From Sediminibacterium sp. FEMGT703S (GTDB lineage Bacteria; Bacteroidota; Bacteroidia; Chitinophagales; Chitinophagaceae), in NCBI GenBank assembly GCA_002786355.1, contig PGCO01000006.1:185588-249587 (forward strand): DNA of 64,000 nucleotides. The letters run 5' to 3'. Below the pieces are notes generated by a model, which saw only the letters and a list, made by a program, of their open reading frames with translations, was not told where the DNA came from and ran no database searches. Shown here in pieces: positions 61,958 through 64,000 of the stretch (position 1 is its first letter; the number at the start of each line of letters is the position of its first letter). The position numbers were made by a program, and so were the translations under genes.

Positions 61958-62481
61958 ACACCAATTCCAAATTGGCTACTAAAGTTTTCCTTATTGGAAT
62001 TAAATAAGGGCCCGAATCTTTGAGGTATATTGGTAAAATATCCAATATCAGTTTGAATAAAAGCGTGCAAATTACCTACCAACTTAGGTTGCACTCCAGT
62101 AGATAAGCCTAAGAAACTACTATTTATTGGGGCATTATTGTAAGAGAGTTTCCCTATATCTGCTGTTAGCGATAGATATTCATTCCAGTTGTCTTTATGG
62201 AGAAGTGTGGAATACCAACGAAGCTCTGTGCGAATATTAGTACCAGTTAGTGGCAGTCCATTTAATTCATAATTATTGGAACCAAAATTTATGAACAAAC
62301 TATATCTATCTTTCTGGTCTGGTTTCTTTTTTCTTTCAAAAAAATATTCGCCACCTACATTATACTTTCCTGAAAAATTATCAATTGAAGTATTCAATGC
62401 AAATTCACCGCCCTTAATACTTTGAGCAAAAAGACTAGTTCCTGAAGTAATTAAAAAAATAAAAATATAAGCCTTTAACAT
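61918..62481 (-). CDS. Small exported outer-membrane beta-barrel-like protein
   Basis: This 187-residue protein has a signal peptide (MLKAYIFIFLITSGTSLFAQ). Amphipathic beta strands follow, such as KYNVGGEYFFERKK, DRYSLFINFGSNNYEL, TNIRTELRWYSTLL and SQFGIGVYAGISFFLV. The pattern is that of a small outer-membrane barrel of about eight strands, but no named family is recognised. The basic end VKRK after the last strand replaces the usual terminal Phe. It follows the lipoprotein gene by 34 bases on the same strand, so the two are probably one operon. Its 3' end overlaps XRE copy 1 by 40 bases. It may be an outer-membrane partner or immunity-like protein; this is speculation. Confidence 0.65.
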   Translation of the reverse strand: MLKAYIFIFLITSGTSLFAQSIKGGEFALNTSIDNFSGKYNVGGEYFFERKKKPDQKDRYSLFINFGSNNYELNGLPLTGTNIRTELRWYSTLLHKDNWNEYLSLTADIGKLSYNNAPINSSFLGLSTGVQPKLVGNLHAFIQTDIGYFTNIPQRFGPLFNSNKENFSSQFGIGVYAGISFFLVKRK

Positions 62482-62515
62482 ATTGGAGATTATTTAATCA
62501 TTTCAATTTAAGAGA

Positions 62516-63610
62516 TTATATGATTGTCCAAAATGGATTATCAAGTATTCCAGTAAATCCAATACCAAATTTTACCCAGTCACCAAAACTTGATCCAGAG
62601 TCAGGCCAAGGATTATAATTCCACTTTTCTTGAATAACCAACTGTCTGGTTGTTGGCACCCAAGCAATACCAACACCTAAAGCAAAATATGACTGTTTAA
62701 CTGCTGCAGTAAATAACGCAGCTTTGTTAGCAGCTGCATACGCTTTTAAAGCAATCCAGGCAGTAAGTTTACCAGCAGAAGCCAATGAAATTGCTACAAA
62801 AGCCAACCCCCTCCATAACTTACCAAAAAATGATCTTTTCTTACTTGCAAAATTAATTTTAGTGCCATTTGATTGAGTCTGATAATCTGATGGATTAATA
62901 TCAACCAAATTGGTGTATTGACTCATATAAGTGTCTTTACTTTGTTTTTCAAGTTCTAAAGTAGTCAAGATATACTCTTTATCTTCATAACTAATTGATT
63001 GATCATTTAAGACCCTGTTTTCCTGCTCGTTAATTTTGTTAACCATTACTTGTTCTGCCTGCTCATCAGTTAATGTAGTATTATTTTGTAAATTATCTGC
63101 TAATGATATTTGTTCCGAACTTAATGATTCAAGCATCAAATCACAGTTATTTGTTATCCCAATTTCATTTCTATATAAACCAACTCCTGATGTATTAGTA
63201 TTGCTTGAAGAATATCCGTTTGTTATTGAAATATCAATATCATTGGAAAGCCCTGTGTGAACAGGGTGATGGTTCGACTGATTATCATTAATCATAAATT
63301 CACTATAATATCCTAAAAAGCATGATGTCGTATATTGACTTGACAAACTTGAATTACATCCACCTTCTGAATTATTAACAGGAAGGCTATTTGATCTAAT
63401 CATCTCACTTTCTCTAACAGTTTTGATTAATCCAGCTCTATTTGCAGCTGTATTGAGGTTTTTAACAATGATTTTTACATCGGACTTTAATTGTATGAAA
63501 TCGGCATTAGTAAATATTTTTTCATTTTCTTTAGTTTGTTCTGGAGAATTTTTTTGGCATGAATTCAAGCCAGTTGAAATGATTAGTAAAATTGCAAATA
63601 CTTTTTTCAT
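62516..63610 (-). CDS. Uncharacterised lipoprotein with C-terminal hydrophobic segment
   Basis: This 364-residue exported lipoprotein is acylated at Cys18 (IISTGLNSC). Residues 30-130 are Asn/Ser-rich with two or more extra cysteines (GGCNSS, TSCFLGYY) that might form disulfides. Residues about 165-235 are acidic and helical (LTDEQAEQVMVNKINEQENRVL). Residues about 265-325 are strongly hydrophobic and Ala-rich (GLAFVAISLASAGKLTAWIALKAYAAANKAALF), enough for two membrane-crossing helices. A Trp- and Gly-rich end (NPWPDSGSSFGDWVKFGIG) follows. No family is recognised. The membrane-inserting look and the flanking duplicated regulators could suit a surface-acting effector, but nothing proves this. 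It is preceded by a hairpin with a T tract. Confidence 0.6.
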   Translation of the reverse strand: MKKVFAILLIISTGLNSCQKNSPEQTKENEKIFTNADFIQLKSDVKIIVKNLNTAANRAGLIKTVRESEMIRSNSLPVNNSEGGCNSSLSSQYTTSCFLGYYSEFMINDNQSNHHPVHTGLSNDIDISITNGYSSSNTNTSGVGLYRNEIGITNNCDLMLESLSSEQISLADNLQNNTTLTDEQAEQVMVNKINEQENRVLNDQSISYEDKEYILTTLELEKQSKDTYMSQYTNLVDINPSDYQTQSNGTKINFASKKRSFFGKLWRGLAFVAISLASAGKLTAWIALKAYAAANKAALFTAAVKQSYFALGVGIAWVPTTRQLVIQEKWNYNPWPDSGSSFGDWVKFGIGFTGILDNPFWTII

Positions 63611-63648
63611 GATTTTTAATTTGGTATATTGATTTTAAAAAATGCGAC

Positions 63649-63670
63649 ACTGCATTTAAATAAATGCAGT
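63649..63670 (-). promoter_or_regulatory. 10-bp perfect dyad with downstream T tract ahead of lipoprotein gene
   Basis: ACTGCATTTA and TAAATGCAGT are perfect inverted arms around AA. On the minus strand the dyad is followed by GTCGCATTTTTT and then, about 25 bases on, by the lipoprotein ATG. It has the form of an intrinsic terminator or attenuator in a leader, or of an operator shared with the divergent XRE copy 2. Confidence 0.5.
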
Positions 63671-63694
63671 AATAATATACCGAAGTTGTGAAAA

Positions 63695-63771
63695 TGATTT
63701 TTAGAAAAAAAAGAAAACGACTTCATATTATTAAGTAAATTCATATATTTATTAAGTTAAACCCAATATAT
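63695..63771 (+). repeat. Upstream part of direct repeat, copy 2
   Basis: This is the counterpart of 61483-61561. The TTATTAAG boxes recur at 63728-63735 and 63749-63756, keeping the 21-base period, although three nearby bases differ. Homology fades upstream of the shared TGATTTTTAGAAAA. Confidence 0.65.
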
Positions 63772-64000
63772 ATGAAAGCCAAAGAAATCATTGGTAGGAA
63801 TATTCAGCGCCATAGAGAAATGGCTGAATTAAAACAAGACTCCTTAGCCAAACTATTGTGCATCACCCCAAGTGCCTTGAGTCAAATAGAAACAGGTAAA
63901 ACAGATCTTACTGTTTCACGAATAGAACAAATTGCTGAAGCACTTAACAAAAGTTTTTTTGAATTAATTACTACACCTAACCATGTAGGCGGCATTCAAA
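63772..64000 (+). CDS. XRE-family regulator, copy 2 (cut by window end)
   Basis: The first 229 bases of this gene are identical, base for base, to the start of the XRE gene at 61562, covering the whole HTH (about 76 residues). The window ends before the C-terminal half, so it is not known whether the copies diverge later. Two genes separated by about 2.21 kb with fully identical coding sequence, while the short upstream segment already shows substitutions, suggest recent duplication or gene conversion. It is divergent from the lipoprotein gene. Confidence 0.88.
   Translation, partial: MKAKEIIGRNIQRHREMAELKQDSLAKLLCITPSALSQIETGKTDLTVSRIEQIAEALNKSFFELITTPNHVGGIQ

Noticed and set aside
61562..62481. 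XRE plus small neighbour as a toxin-antitoxin pair
   Set aside because: The neighbour is convergent, has a signal peptide and looks like an outer-membrane barrel. Toxin-antitoxin genes are normally codirectional and cytoplasmic.
1..64000. tRNA, rRNA, CRISPR arrays, insertion sequences and prophage genes
   Set aside because: Read-through of all intergenic regions found no cloverleaf-like sequence, spaced repeat array, transposase or phage protein.

Overview
The window is a visibly AT-rich, gene-dense stretch of a Bacteroidota chromosome, most likely Chitinophagaceae (Sediminibacterium-like; this placement is inference). Three things support it. Several genes carry the Bacteroidota -7 promoter element TAnnTTTG a few bases before the start codon. 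Lineage families are present: IPExxxVDY, GLPGLI, two-component propeller/Y_Y_Y kinases, CarboxypepD_reg-like proteins, and transketolase as a separate C-terminal subunit. RNA genes, insertion sequences, CRISPR arrays and phage genes were not seen. No gene-free stretch reaches 300 bases.

Layout. 1-5.9 kb: hybrid histidine kinase, VanZ-like protein, radical SAM/SPASM enzyme, MarR regulator, GHL10 family glycosidase-like protein, SRPBCC protein. 6-10.6 kb: a single-chain UvrD-type helicase with a C-terminal PD-(D/E)XK Fe-S nuclease, then a Big_5 lipoprotein. 10.6-17.6 kb: hydroxyacyl-CoA dehydrogenase, a MerR-type regulator with an N-terminal QLDLF motif, and a minus-strand operon rsfS-ftsH-LUD-GGCT-lpxH-mscS. 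17.6-22.2 kb: biotin ligase and a LytTR/LytS-type two-component pair. 22.5-29.6 kb: selD, M28 peptidase with IPExxxVDY protein, feoB, GAF histidine kinase, Bcp peroxidase. 29.7-35.6 kb: an N-terminal half of CarB, an orphan transketolase C-terminal subunit, a strong terminator, and a PAS-hybrid kinase with Hpt. 35.6-40.4 kb: RND pump operon ending in pdxH.

40.5-44.4 kb: two SDRs, an ACAD10/11-like acyl-CoA dehydrogenase and an ACAD10/11-like kinase. This set resembles 4-hydroxyacyl-CoA catabolism (Lva pathway). 44.4-49 kb: minus-strand run of 2OG dioxygenase, ChrA, ParA, esterase and a surface protein. 49-56.7 kb: DUF3089 lipoprotein, recQ divergent from kdsD, GDP-mannose pyrophosphorylase, a FabH-like enzyme, and a PAS-LuxR regulator. 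56.7-61.4 kb: GLPGLI protein, TonB-receptor-like barrel and beta-propeller operon.

61.5-64 kb, the most unusual part: a small XRE regulator gene occurs twice in direct orientation about 2.21 kb apart. The coding sequence is identical as far as the window shows, and both copies share a 21-bp-periodic repeat upstream. The two copies flank an uncharacterised lipoprotein/outer-membrane-protein pair. The second copy is cut by the window end, so a longer array may continue. The other main oddity is the junction of two half-genes (CarB N-half and transketolase C-half) within one likely transcript.
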